The position numbers were made by a program, and so were the translations under genes. From Vanilla planifolia (lineage: Eukaryota > Streptophyta > Magnoliopsida > Asparagales > Orchidaceae), in assembly GCA_023846275.1 (NCBI GenBank), contig JAIUJO010000158.1:591528-655527 (forward strand): a stretch of 64,000 bases of DNA, given 5' to 3'. Every line of letters starts with the position of its first letter. Within the stretch, counting starts at the first letter, position 1. This document shows positions 34,845 to 45,187 of the stretch, in pieces. Below the pieces are notes generated by a model that worked only from the letters and a program-made list of their open reading frames with translations, made no database searches and was not told where the DNA came from.

Positions 34845-36000
34845 AGCTATTGATTATCTTCTTTATAGAGTGTTGAACCTCCCTTGGGCATTGGATGGCA
34901 ACAAAGATTTGCTTCTACATGTTCAAATTGAGAGCTTAGAGGTGAATAATTCTTGTCTTTATAACTGTGTGATTAATACTAAATCTCTTAATGTTGTTAA
35001 TTCCTCATAGACTATTGGCTATAGCTATGGGTGGATTTGGAAGCTCACAGTGCTGCCTCAAGTTAAGCTTTTCATTTCGAGAATAATTGTATTCCAACTT
35101 TTTCTTTGTTGATGAAGAGAACTTCATCAAATATCTGCTGCCCAGTGTGGTTAAGATGCTGTTGCATGCGATGTGTGAATGCTGGAGGGCAAAGGAATCA
35201 AGGGAGGTGCCAAGCACGAAGGAGGTAGTTATTGTAATCAATCCTTATAGCAACAACAACAAATTGATGTGATATGAGTTATATAATAGCATGAAAAGTA
35301 AACTTTTTTATTCACTGTGGGGAGATGTATCTACCTACTCTTATTGCAACTACTCTTTACAATCTTTGGATGAATAGAAATATGAAAATACATATCAAAA
35401 TGTTAGTAATGATGTTTTTTAGGAAGATACAACTTAATACTTTTGTTGTCTTGGAATGCTTTAACCATGAACCATTCATGTCTTGCAAAAGTCCTTCCAA
35501 TCCTCGCGAGTTGAAGGTAGCTTCATCTTGGGCTCCTCTTCCAATTAGATGGGTCAAAATTAATTATGATGCAGCTATTCATGGAGTTGTTGTTGGGGTG
35601 GGTATGGTGGTCAGGGATCAATTTTCTAAGCTACTCCTTATTGCTAGTAAGTTTTTCTACTCTTAGGAAAGCCTTGCTATGGAGGTTAATGGTATTTGTG
35701 GGGGCTATGTGTTTTGCTCAAGACCAAGTTGAACAACTTTCATGCTATTGAAATCCAATCAAACTCTACCTTAGCAATCTTGGAGTTTGATAGATTGCTT
35801 CATTATTCTTCTCATAGTAGTAGGCATAGAAATGTTCTTCAGTATATTAAAGATATGAATGCTTCCAAAAATACACACATATACAAACATGACAACAATT
35901 TTGTTGATTAGGTGGCACATCGTGCTCTCCTTTCTAATTTATGACTGGGGTATGCCTCTTAACAAGCCTCTTTTAATGCATTTTACTCTGAGTTTTTGTT
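34845..36000 (+). pseudogene. LINE ORF2 3' end (zf-RVT, RNase H), L7
   Basis: DYLLYRVLNLPWALDGNKDL then LTVLPQVKLFISR is the zf-RVT-like part. An open stretch at 35,325-35,666 holds the RNase H entry: SWAPLPIRWVKINYDAAIHG, then VGVGMVVRDQFSKLLL. The YD pair is kept. Near 35,690-35,920 come the LKTKLNNFHAIEIQSNSTLA strand, with its DS pair reading NS, and RYIKDMNASK-like sequence. Frameshifts break the rest. It is the best-kept RNase H entry in the window but has no RT. Confidence 0.78.
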
Positions 36001-36069
36001 TAATCCTCCATAGTGTACTTCTTGTAGGCTTTGACCATTTTATATATTATTAAGAAACCCGAAGACTTT
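34845..36069 (+). mobile_element. L7: 5'-truncated LINE starting in the zf-RVT region
   Basis: It begins at gctattgattatcttc, equivalent to agctaatgatttgctac near 6,250 in L1. It carries the zf-RVT-like end, RNase H and 3' UTR, ending in GAAACCCGAAGACTTT at 36,069. It sits directly on the L6 terminus, and L8 sits directly on its own. Length about 1.2 kb. Confidence 0.8.
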
Positions 36070-36597
36070 GGTGTGGTGGGAGATTTTGAAGTGGAGGGAA
36101 TTTTGAAGTTGTGGGAGGTTTCAAATTTCCTAGCAACAGAAAGGCTGGTGGTAGGTTCTGCTCAATTGTTGTGGGGATGCTGGCTGCATTTGCCACATAC
36201 CACGCTTTGGCATGCACATGGGTGTGCTTGGAGTATCATCGTTGGATCATTGCTGTTCATAAGTGTGTTGGGACCTGCAACATGCCTTCCTCATGTGAAC
36301 GTGTGTTTAGTAGGGGCATATCTACTACACGTGCATGCTATCTCTTCATTTCAATTTTTTGTGTCATATAACTGCTTGCTTTGAAGTTCAATTGCTTTTA
36401 CCATGAACTAAAAATTTATTTTGTTCTTGTTTTTTTATGTTGTTGGGTTAATTTGTTTTGAGAAATTATTGCTTTTAGTAATGTGTGTTCTACTGGGTGA
36501 ATGATGTAGCAACTGGCTGTGCTATTGTAATGTGTGTTTGCTAATTGGTTAGTTAATTGCTCGATTTGTGGTGAATAAATCAAAAATGTATTTGGCT
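36070..36597 (+). promoter_or_regulatory. LINE L8 5' UTR
   Basis: A purine-rich leader (36,070-36,125) is followed by caacagaaaggctggtg (leader end as in other copies), a monomer-like part with gcatgcacatgggtgtg (a decayed G-box position, CACATGGG), and a T-rich stretch before ORF1. Overlapping ORFs of 86 and 117 codons here are not conserved between copies. Confidence 0.45.
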
Positions 36598-38490
36598 ATG
36601 TTGGTTGGTAGCAAGGCATAGAAACATAAAAAGAAATGCAAAATCTATGCTCATTCATCTCTAATGCCAAATGAGTTGCTTACAGGTGAATGTTGCTACA
36701 CTATAGAATCAGGGAATAGAAACATTGTATTAATAGTCTCTACTATAGAAGGGCGAATAAATGCTAAGCAAAATGAAGGTGTGACAACTAAAAATTCTGT
36801 CATAAATGATTTAGGCATAAAATTTGGTTTTCTTGAGGAAGACAGTGTGGTTAATTCAAGTATCAAAGAAGTAGAAGTATGGCTTGTTTAAATCTCGAAT
36901 CAGTGGCCAAAATTATGCAATAAATAGTGGAAATGTTGAGGCTTAATAGCTAGATAATAATAAAATTCCAACGAGGGATATTGGGATTGGAAACAACCTT
37001 ATCATAAGGAGGATGAAGATCAAGGGGTGGAAGCGCAAATTAGAATTAGAAGGTTGTAGTTTTGATTAAAGCTGGGCAAAATTTGTTGTAGTGGGAAGTT
37101 GATTATCGTGGTGTGGAGATGAAGGAAAACTATAGAAAGGTATTCTTCAAAGATGTGTTACCTTAGGAAAAAATGTTATTACAAATTGGTGCTATTGTAA
37201 AGTTTCAGTATATTGATGTGAATGAAGCTGCTCCCAAGGAGGTTGATTTTATCAAATGAGTTATTTATGTCTGACTTGGCCTGTAATAAGCATATGGAAT
37301 TTCATAAAAATGATGTAGTGGGTAATATATATGGTAGTAATCTCCCTTTTATTATCATCTTAAGAGTACTATAGTGAAGATGAAGCCATTTCAAAAGCTT
37401 CAAAATTTTATATCTATCACCTAACAGGTATTGTTTACATTTTAAATTGTCGAAGGATAGGAATGCTATGTTGGTTAGGGAACCATGGAAAATAATGGGG
37501 CATACTATTGGGCTAGATTTGATGACCCTAGATTTTAGGCCAAATTTTATGTTCATTATGTGCATCCTCTTTGGGTAAGATTTACCATGCTCCTATTGTT
37601 GTATTGGGACACTAAAAATGTTTTTTGCATTGGAAAGGCCATCAGGGACCTAATTATGCTTGATAGGTGGATGGCTGACTTGTAAAGTTCTTTGTGTACA
37701 AGAATTTTTGTTAGGATCAATTTATTTAGAGCACTAATGTTAGGTATGTGACAAAATGGATACTTGGGGAGAACTTTTCAACCATTTGAAGATGAAGGCC
37801 TCCCCAAATGTGCTTTTTGTGCGGTCATATTTGCTATTACAACACGGAGTGCTCTATTTGCAAGGTAGCTATTGATTTATGAAGTAAAGCTGAAGGGAAT
37901 GATGTAGATAAAGCTAGTTTTAATGAAATAGTGAATCATTGTAATCGAGAATAACAAGAAAAGGGTAAGGATGTCTTGGGGGAAATGAAAGGCCTTGGCA
38001 CTTAGTTGTTGGAGCAACTAAGGATGGGTAGGCTACCTTTGCTAGGTAGCAAGGGAATCCAAAAACAAAAGGGGGTTCAAACAGCCAAAGGAAGCTCAGT
38101 GGGTCTAAAAGTAATGCAAGATGTAGGAAATATAAAACCAAGAGTAGAAGAATTTCTAAATTAAAAGTAGGGAACCATTAAGGAGAGTTTGGGCTCCAAA
38201 GTCTCTAGCTAGGTAGCATCTTAACTTATGTGGGTTTGGGACATAAAGAAAATAACAAGAGGTTTTGAAGCAGGGCAACACAGGTGAATCATGGTGTTGC
38301 TTGAAGGTAGTTCTAATGTGATGATATTAATGAGGAAGATAGGTACCTATTGGATGGATGTATGCCTGGGGGTCATCCATATCATGTTGTGTCTCAAAAT
38401 TAATGGTGCTGAGGGGGGTCCTTTAGAGTATAGTATGTTGGTTGCAAAATTTGGAACAAAATGCATGGTTAGGCAAAACCTAAGAGCTTG
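36598..38490 (+). pseudogene. LINE ORF1 remnant, L8
   Basis: The start MLVGSKA, stop, KHKKKC at 36,598 is in frame with an open stretch from 36,664 (MPNELLTGECCYTIESGNRN) and matches L3. The DUF4283-like section lies at about 37,370-37,640, including GLDLMTLDFRPNFM and LLLYWDTKN. The knuckle at 37,811-37,852 reads CFLCGHICYYNTEC, so three Cys remain and the His position is Tyr. A basic tail follows with an open stretch at 38,291-38,491. Stops elsewhere disable it. Confidence 0.72.
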
Positions 38491-39717
38491 ATTGCATTGA
38501 CACTATAGTTGCTTTAGCTTGATTGCTAGATTAAAGAATTTTGGGTGCACTTGGGTCAGAAGTGTAGGGAAATGATGAATGTTTGCACAACAATTAAGCA
38601 TAATAGTAAGGAAATATATAACAGTTTGTGGAAGTCTTCATGAACTATTCAATTTTGCTGTAGTACAAGAAGTAATGAGGCTATTATGCTTAATAACTAC
38701 TGTAGAATGGATTCCTTAATGTTGATGTGCATACCATTATTGGAAACAAAAATAAATGGCTACAACTAAAATTATAGAGAATTATGAACAAGTGTACTTA
38801 AAAATTGTGGAGAACTTTGGTGTTTTAGGTGCTATTCTAAGAGGTGGTGTTGGATAAATTGCAACAAAGTGTAGAGTGCTAAAGGTGGTATATTGATTGT
38901 TAGAGACAACAACTACTAAACTTGTGTATGTTGGGTGGTGAATACTACTATGAATTGCAAGTTGTTGGGAATTACTGAGCTTGGTAGCTGTAGGTATTTT
39001 TGTTATTTAGATGTTTGCAAGCGATTTTTATTAATAAGCTTCACAGCTACTACTACTGTCGGATGGGGTATGAGTGCAATCAATTAAACTCTATGTTTGG
39101 TGTAAACATTATATGTAGTTATGGTGAGTACGTGGGTGCCCATGGGTTGTTGTATTGAAATTTTGCCAATGATATGCATGGCTGACGGGAATACTAGAAG
39201 CTCTTTTGTTAGGTGGCTATGGTATTTCACCATTGCTATTGCTTCAGTTAGTTATGGGTATGCTTGGGTGGTACCTACAAGGGAATCACCAATGATTGCT
39301 TAATTATTAAATGTTGCTTGAAGGAAATCTTTAAGAATGTTTAGAAGGGTGTTTTCAACTCTCAATCCTATTGCAAGCTGAGAGGTAATGAGGTAGTTGA
39401 ACTATTCAGGAGCAGAGCTTGATGAATATAGTAAGCAAAAATGCTAGCCAAAGTGTAATAAAAATAGAAAGTTTTAATTGGTGGATACAAAATTTGTAGA
39501 TGCTTGGGTGTATTTGCCACTATGATCTGATATATGCTGGGAGCTACTGGATTTGGTGATGGCATGAAGAATTTTTCTTGGGTCATAAACAAGGAAGTGT
39601 TTTCCAAATTTGTTAGTGCTATTTTCTCTCAATTGTTGCCACAGATGGAAGAGGTTATTAGAATAAACGGCCAGTTAGGCCAAATAGCAAAGAGGTAAGA
39701 TTTGGAGAGCCTTTCAT
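38491..39717 (+). other. L8 inter-ORF region, no gene seen
   Basis: This non-coding stretch parallels the L1 and L2 inter-ORF regions (taataactactgtagaatgg near 38,690). I could not recognise the L1-type 94-bp tandem repeats. A 60-codon ORF at 39,121 is not conserved in other copies. Confidence 0.45.
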
Positions 39718-41345
39718 ACCAAAATTAATAATTAAGATTGCATTATGGAATGTTAGAGGAATAAGGGATAAGAAATCAACGGGCTATTTGCAATGGATAT
39801 TTAGATTACATAATGTCATAGTGCTTGTGCTTATAGAGACTTGGGTGGATAGTACCAGTTGGTAGGATGCTAATTTGTTTGTTGGCAGAGACTATGAATT
39901 TGTGGCATAACCATTGACTAGGTTGTCTGGAGTCCTTGTTGTTCTTTGAATGAGTTGGGTGGATCTTTATTTCATCAAACACTTGCCTCAGGTAGTCACA
40001 GTGCAGGTAAGGGCTAGTGTTGTAAAAATGTGGAAGTGTTACATAGTGAATGCCTTCAAGGACATTGCTAATCATAGAGTTGTGTGGGATATCTTGAGAG
40101 ATGTGGGCAAGGGTGCAAGCCCAATGCTTGTTGCTGGGACTTTAATGTCATCATGTCATAGAATTAAAAAGTGGGAAAGAGGTTTAAGTGTGGTCTTAGT
40201 GAGTAGGAATTTCTTGGGATTATGTAGCAGCTTAAGCTAATGGACTTGAGATTTGTTGGTAATAGATATATATGGTGTAATGGGAAGGAGGGAAGCAAAA
40301 TAACTTTTTAAAGATGGGACAAGGTGATGATGAATCTAGAAAGGATCTAGATCTTTGCAAAAACTATTTGTCTCATTTATAACACATGAGATAAGATCAT
40401 TGCTCATTACTTATTCAGATGGGTGTGCATAAAGATAAGGCCACTAAAAATGAATCAATTTGATGTGTATGGCTTACTTTTTCCAAAACTATTGGCATTA
40501 AGCAAAAGGTGTGGAATAGATTGCCTTGAAGAAATCTAGTGGAAGGCTTATCTATGAAATTCTATAGATCTATAGATTCTTTGAGAAGGTGGAGCAAGAC
40601 TAAAATGGAAAACTTCATCAGTAGGAATAGCCAACTAGAGAGGGATATTCAGGAGCTATAGCTTAAAGAGTTTTATGTGGGTCTAAATAAGCAGGAGCAC
40701 GTTCAACTAAGGTATATTATTGTCTCTTTTCATAGGGTGGCTAGACTTAAGGAGAGGTGGTGGTAGCAATGTTCCTAGGTTTATAAGCTCAATTGGGTGA
40801 CCAAAATACTAGAATCTTCCAGTCTATAATGACTTATATGAGTAAGGACAAGCATATTTCTTAATTGTAGGATGATATGACTTTTTTTGTTAGCTTCGAA
40901 ATGAAATCAAGTGCTTATAGATGAGCCATTTTAGTAAGAACTGGTATAATGATAATGTTTATTACCCTCTACATCACTTCTAGTCACACAAATGCATTAA
41001 TAGGGAATAGGAAAATTTGTTTATCATATAGGTACCTGAGGAAGAGGTTAAATTTGTTGTCAAATCAATTAGTAAGAATAAGGCACTTGGAATGGATAAA
41101 ATCGTCATAGAATTTCTTAATGGGTATTAGACCGTTGCACATGGTGATACTATTAAAGTTATGTTGTATTTTTTTCATGATAGGCATATGCCAAAAATTT
41201 GAAAGGATACCCTTATTGTGTTAATCTCAATAGTGTGAGGTGTAGATAGACATGATTAGTTCAAGATGATAAGTTGTTGTATTGTTATTTAAAAATTATG
41301 GCATAATTTTGGTGAAAAGTTGGAAGAAAGTGTTATCCCTAATTT
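39718..41345 (+). pseudogene. LINE ORF2 5' part (EN, linker, RT start), L8
   Basis: EN begins near 39,730 with ALWNVRGIRDKKSTGYLQWI, where the Arg codon is AGA and no stop follows WN as it does in L1. Then come VLVLIETWVDS with the catalytic Glu, and an open stretch at 39,950-40,240 (MSWVDLYFIKHLPQVV, then GASPMLVAG). The linker (40,400-41,020) has FYRSIDSLRRWSKTKM. RT entry at about 41,040 has EEVKFVVKSISKNKALGMDK. It stops at the switch to family B near 41,345. Confidence 0.78.
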
Positions 41346-41628
41346 TAGGAATAACTTCATTCACAAGATGAAAGATCATGGTGGACAAATTTACACCTTG
41401 CATGATGATATTGAGGAATCCAGAATCCCTTATAAGTTTCTTTACCAAAAAAAGTGTATTAATGGTAACTACGATAATATCCTATTTAGTACTCCCTTTT
41501 AGACAATTAGTTTTGAGTAAGGAAATTTCATATTAGCTATAATTATTGATGATAAAATTAAAAATGTTTATGTCTTTCAAGAGAGACAAAGCCCTAGGTG
41601 TGGATGGTATCTTAACTGAGTTTTTATT
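41346..41628 (+). mobile_element. Family B LINE linker and RT start, cut by the satellite
   Basis: KMKDHGGQIYTLHDDIEESR, then LYQKKCINGNYDN and GNFILAIIIDDKIKN correspond to the family B linker at 26,610-26,820 (QMKDQSG, GNSLVATITNDKIR). RT entry reads SFKRDKALGVDGILTEFLF. At about 41,628 it meets agatactaaggagatc, which is reverse-oriented satellite. Confidence 0.72.
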
Positions 41629-43665
41629 CTTAGATACTAAGGAGATCAGGCATGACATTATTGATCATCAAATAAGATATGAACTAAAAAGTTTTGAACA
41701 ATATGCCTAAATAATAAAAAGTAAAATATTTAAAGATATAAAAATTAATATTTAATTTAAAGAGGTTATTAAGGCAATTCAAATGACATTTTTCTTATCA
41801 CCATCAAATCTCACTCAAAATTACTCTAAATTATCAAGGCAAATAAGACATGAATAACAAAGCTAAAATCAAATAAATTGATAAAATATAATACAACCAA
41901 ATCAAAGAAATGAATGGGTGAACTAGAGGGGAATTAGAGTTTCATAGTAATATATCACAATAAAAGGGAGACATTTCAAAAAAATAATATAAATTAAGTG
42001 AGAAAATAATGTTTTAAACTCCTAAAGTTAATGAGTGCAGCATCATTTATCATCAAAATTGGTTTGAATCAAGATTTCTCATAAAACATGCCCAAAGCAT
42101 AGAAAATAACATATTTAAAAAAATATCAAATTTAATATTTAATTGGATTGAGCCTGTTGAGATAAATTCAATGAGATTTATTTCATGTCCTTTAGACTTC
42201 ATATTGAATCACTACAAATTAAAATAGTGATTAAACATAAATTACAAATAATTATGATTTCAAAATTTAATAAATATACATTAAAATTTTAATGGAATGA
42301 ATTACAACAATATAATATATCAAAATAAAAGTGATTTATTTGTCAGAAAAAAGGAGAATTAGATAATCCTAATGATATATGCAAAGAAAGTCAAACTTTT
42401 AAAAAAAATAACACAAACTTTACAGAAACAGTACATACCAAAATGCTACAATTATCTTGTATAACATTTATGAGTGCTAAAAAACACAAAAATAAAAATA
42501 TTTTTATAAATTGTGCAAAAATTAAAAAATATTAAAAAATATAAATCTAAGAATTTAATTGTACAAATCTTGTCAAGAGTCAAAGAATCTTTTTTTCCAC
42601 TCGATTAGCCCTCATTTAGAAATACTAAAAATTAACAAAGAAAGATCATAAACATTAACAAATAATTATTTCAATATTAAGTAAATAAATATTAATCTTT
42701 AATGAGGTAAATTAAATGATGAAATATAACCAAATCACTAAGATTTAAAGATCAAATTGGAAAACTTTGGTGTTAAATAGTGATATAGCAAAATAAATGT
42801 GAAACGTGAGAAGATATAAATTTAATGGGTAAGTCAGACTTCAATATAGAAATAAGATCAAGTGTTGCATCCTCAATCATGAAATCAGAAACAAAATAAA
42901 ATTCCTTGCATGGTGTGGCAAAATTCTATATGGTAAAATATTTAAAAATAAAAGAGTATTTTTAATTCAAGAAAGTTTACAGAGATGATTTTGACAACAT
43001 TTTTTTCACCTTGACCAAATCTCATTTCAAATAAATGCTATTTTCCAAAGAAAATTTGCATAAACAATAATAAATTATTGTTTTAATAATATATATATAT
43101 ATATGTTAAATCTGAAATAAGATTAATTGATGTAATCTTATACAACAAAACTAAAATAAATCAAAGATCAAATAAGAGGAGAATTAGAGTTTTGTAGTAA
43201 TGCATACCAATAAAATCAAAACATTGAAAGAAATGAAACAAATTATGAGGTAACTGACATTCTAAAATGCTAACATCATGTAATATCTTGATGATCGAAT
43301 AAGGAACAAAATAAAATAACATAAAATATTTAAAAAATATAAAACTAATAATTTAATAACCTAAAGCTCATTTTCATGAGTGTGATGACATATGTTTCAT
43401 CTTGATTGCAACGTTTTTGAAATCATTATTCTTTACAAAAATAAATTGCCTTAAATAATAGTAAATTATTATTTCATTGTAAAGTAAACATATTTTTAAT
43501 ATCGAATGATATAAAATAAAGCACTTCAATATAACAAACTCAAAGCATTGTAAAGATCACACAAGAGGTGAATTTAGAGCTTTATTGCAATATAATTAAA
43601 TCAATGCAAAACTTTTGAAGAAAAGTGATAAATTGTATGAAAAAATTCCTTATAAGATGCTTAAA
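41629..43665 (-). repeat. ~415-bp AT-rich tandem repeat, about 5 monomers in reverse orientation
   Basis: Read on the minus strand, this block gives the same order of landmarks as the forward array: gatctccttagtatct, aatttgtttcatttcttt, ttaatcttatttcag, a (TA)n run, taatttattattgtttatg, then tttaaatattttacc. The anchor equivalent to ggaatgcaac lies near 41,626, 42,020, 42,440, 42,842, 43,265 and 43,655, spaced about 390-423 bp. Monomers are strongly diverged from each other. No ORF or RNA gene is visible. Confidence 0.8.
43089..43104. repeat. (TA)n microsatellite in a reverse monomer
   Basis: A 16-bp AT run at the monomer position equivalent to taatatatattta. Confidence 0.9.
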
Positions 43666-43680
43666 AATTATTATTGTTTA
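43655..43680. other. Inversion junction in the satellite array
   Basis: Left of about 43,662 the repeat reads on - and ends at its agcatctt landmark. Right of about 43,665 it reads on +, opening at the ttattattgtttattta landmark. The two sides join at different monomer phases, roughly 190 bp apart in the unit, so this is not a simple palindrome. Confidence 0.75.
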
Positions 43681-45171
43681 TTTATTTTTTAATTTCTTAA
43701 CTAGTTTCAAATGAGGATCGATTAAGTCATAATGAACATAATTTGACATTACATGAACAATGTTTTCTAACTCAAAATTTATTTTTTATTTGCAAATACC
43801 TTTTTAGTGTATTTTCAAGCATTACAAATCATTTTCATTTGCACGTAAATTGATTATTAAAGATGTCACACACAATCTCCTTAATATCTTGGAATGAGAC
43901 TTTCTTATTGAATATGTCATAGTTTTTTAAATATTTTACCTTGATTTGGTTATATTTTTATGAAACTTAATTTCTCATTTTGTGTGACCATACCATCCTT
44001 TGATTTGGTTATGTTGCACTACTTTAATTACTATTTTTTTGTTTCCGTATATGTTTTTCCAGTTTTGAAATAATAATTTATTCTTATTTAAGCTTATTTA
44101 CTTTGATAATTCATAGTTACTAAAAATGACACAAGATCAAGATGAAACAGGCACTATTTAGCTGATCTAAATGTGCTATATCAAATTTAATATTAATTTT
44201 TATATTTTTAAATATTTTGTTTACTTAATTTTTTGCACACTTATTTAAACATTTTTATTTGTATCTCATATAATGATCAATGATAGTATACTTTATATCT
44301 TAAGGCTCTTGGAATGATGCAATCTCAAATAATTTATCTATTTTATTTCATTTTAATTTTGTTAAATAACTATGTTATTCAAAATCATCTGTCATCTGAC
44401 ATTTTCATTACTCTAACATACATTTTTAATAATATTAAAAAAAATTTAATTTTTTATACTAATTTATTTTGGAATTGATAGATATTCAAAACTATGTCGA
44501 TTTGAGATGAAACAAATATTGTTCGGCTCATCTCAGTAGCTCTATTAAATTAAATATTTATTTTTTAATTTTTTTATTTTTTTTCCAACTTTTTAACTTT
44601 TTTATATTATGTTTTAATTTTTTTTCCTAATTTTAGGATCTATAATATTATACCAAATCACCTTAGTATTTTGGAACACAACTAATCCTAACAAATTATT
44701 CTCTTATTTAGTGACATTTACATTACTTAGATTTGGATAATTTACATCTTTTTACTTAAACTCATATCAACTTTAACAAATATTATCCTAATATTAAAAT
44801 ATTTGTTTTGGCAATTATGCTTATTTAGTTTCCTGTTTAGTGAATATTCTAAACAAAAACTAGTTGAGATGAAAGAAATTTTCATAGAAACTTCTTAATT
44901 ACTTCAATCAATTAAAATTTTCTTTGTTTTTTTTATTATTTTAAAATTTTATTATAAAGTTTTTTCAACTTTTATGAATCATTTAAATTTGTCCATGACT
45001 TGATGATTAACTACATTACACTCAATCACCATTGTATTTAGCAATGAAACTTTACTATATAATTTATATTATTTGTCCAATTTGTTTGGCTTTGATTGAG
45101 TTATTTTACTATAATTTACATCATTTTGATTTCGTTACATTAAATATTTTGAATTTTTTTATTTAAATTTT

Positions 45172-45187
45172 AATATATATATATATA
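45172..45187. repeat. (TA)n microsatellite
   Basis: A short TA run at the same monomer phase, just before acttaataataaaat. Confidence 0.9.

Larger units (their letters stand above)
36070..41345 (+). mobile_element. L8: LINE with 5' UTR, ORF1, EN, and RT cut early
   Basis: The leader starts right after the L7 terminus (GTGTGGTGGGAGATTTTGAAG). Then come the 5' UTR to 36,597, ORF1 (36,598-about 38,490), inter-ORF region (to about 39,715), EN, linker and the first part of RT. Near 41,345, within the strand equivalent to AKILVERLKKVLP, the sequence switches to family B linker. RT catalytic motifs, zf-RVT, RNase H and the 3' end are missing. Confidence 0.78.

Noticed and set aside
1-41345. Target-site duplications flanking each LINE
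   Set aside because: Each copy is flanked by another copy, so candidate short repeats cannot be separated from shared termini.
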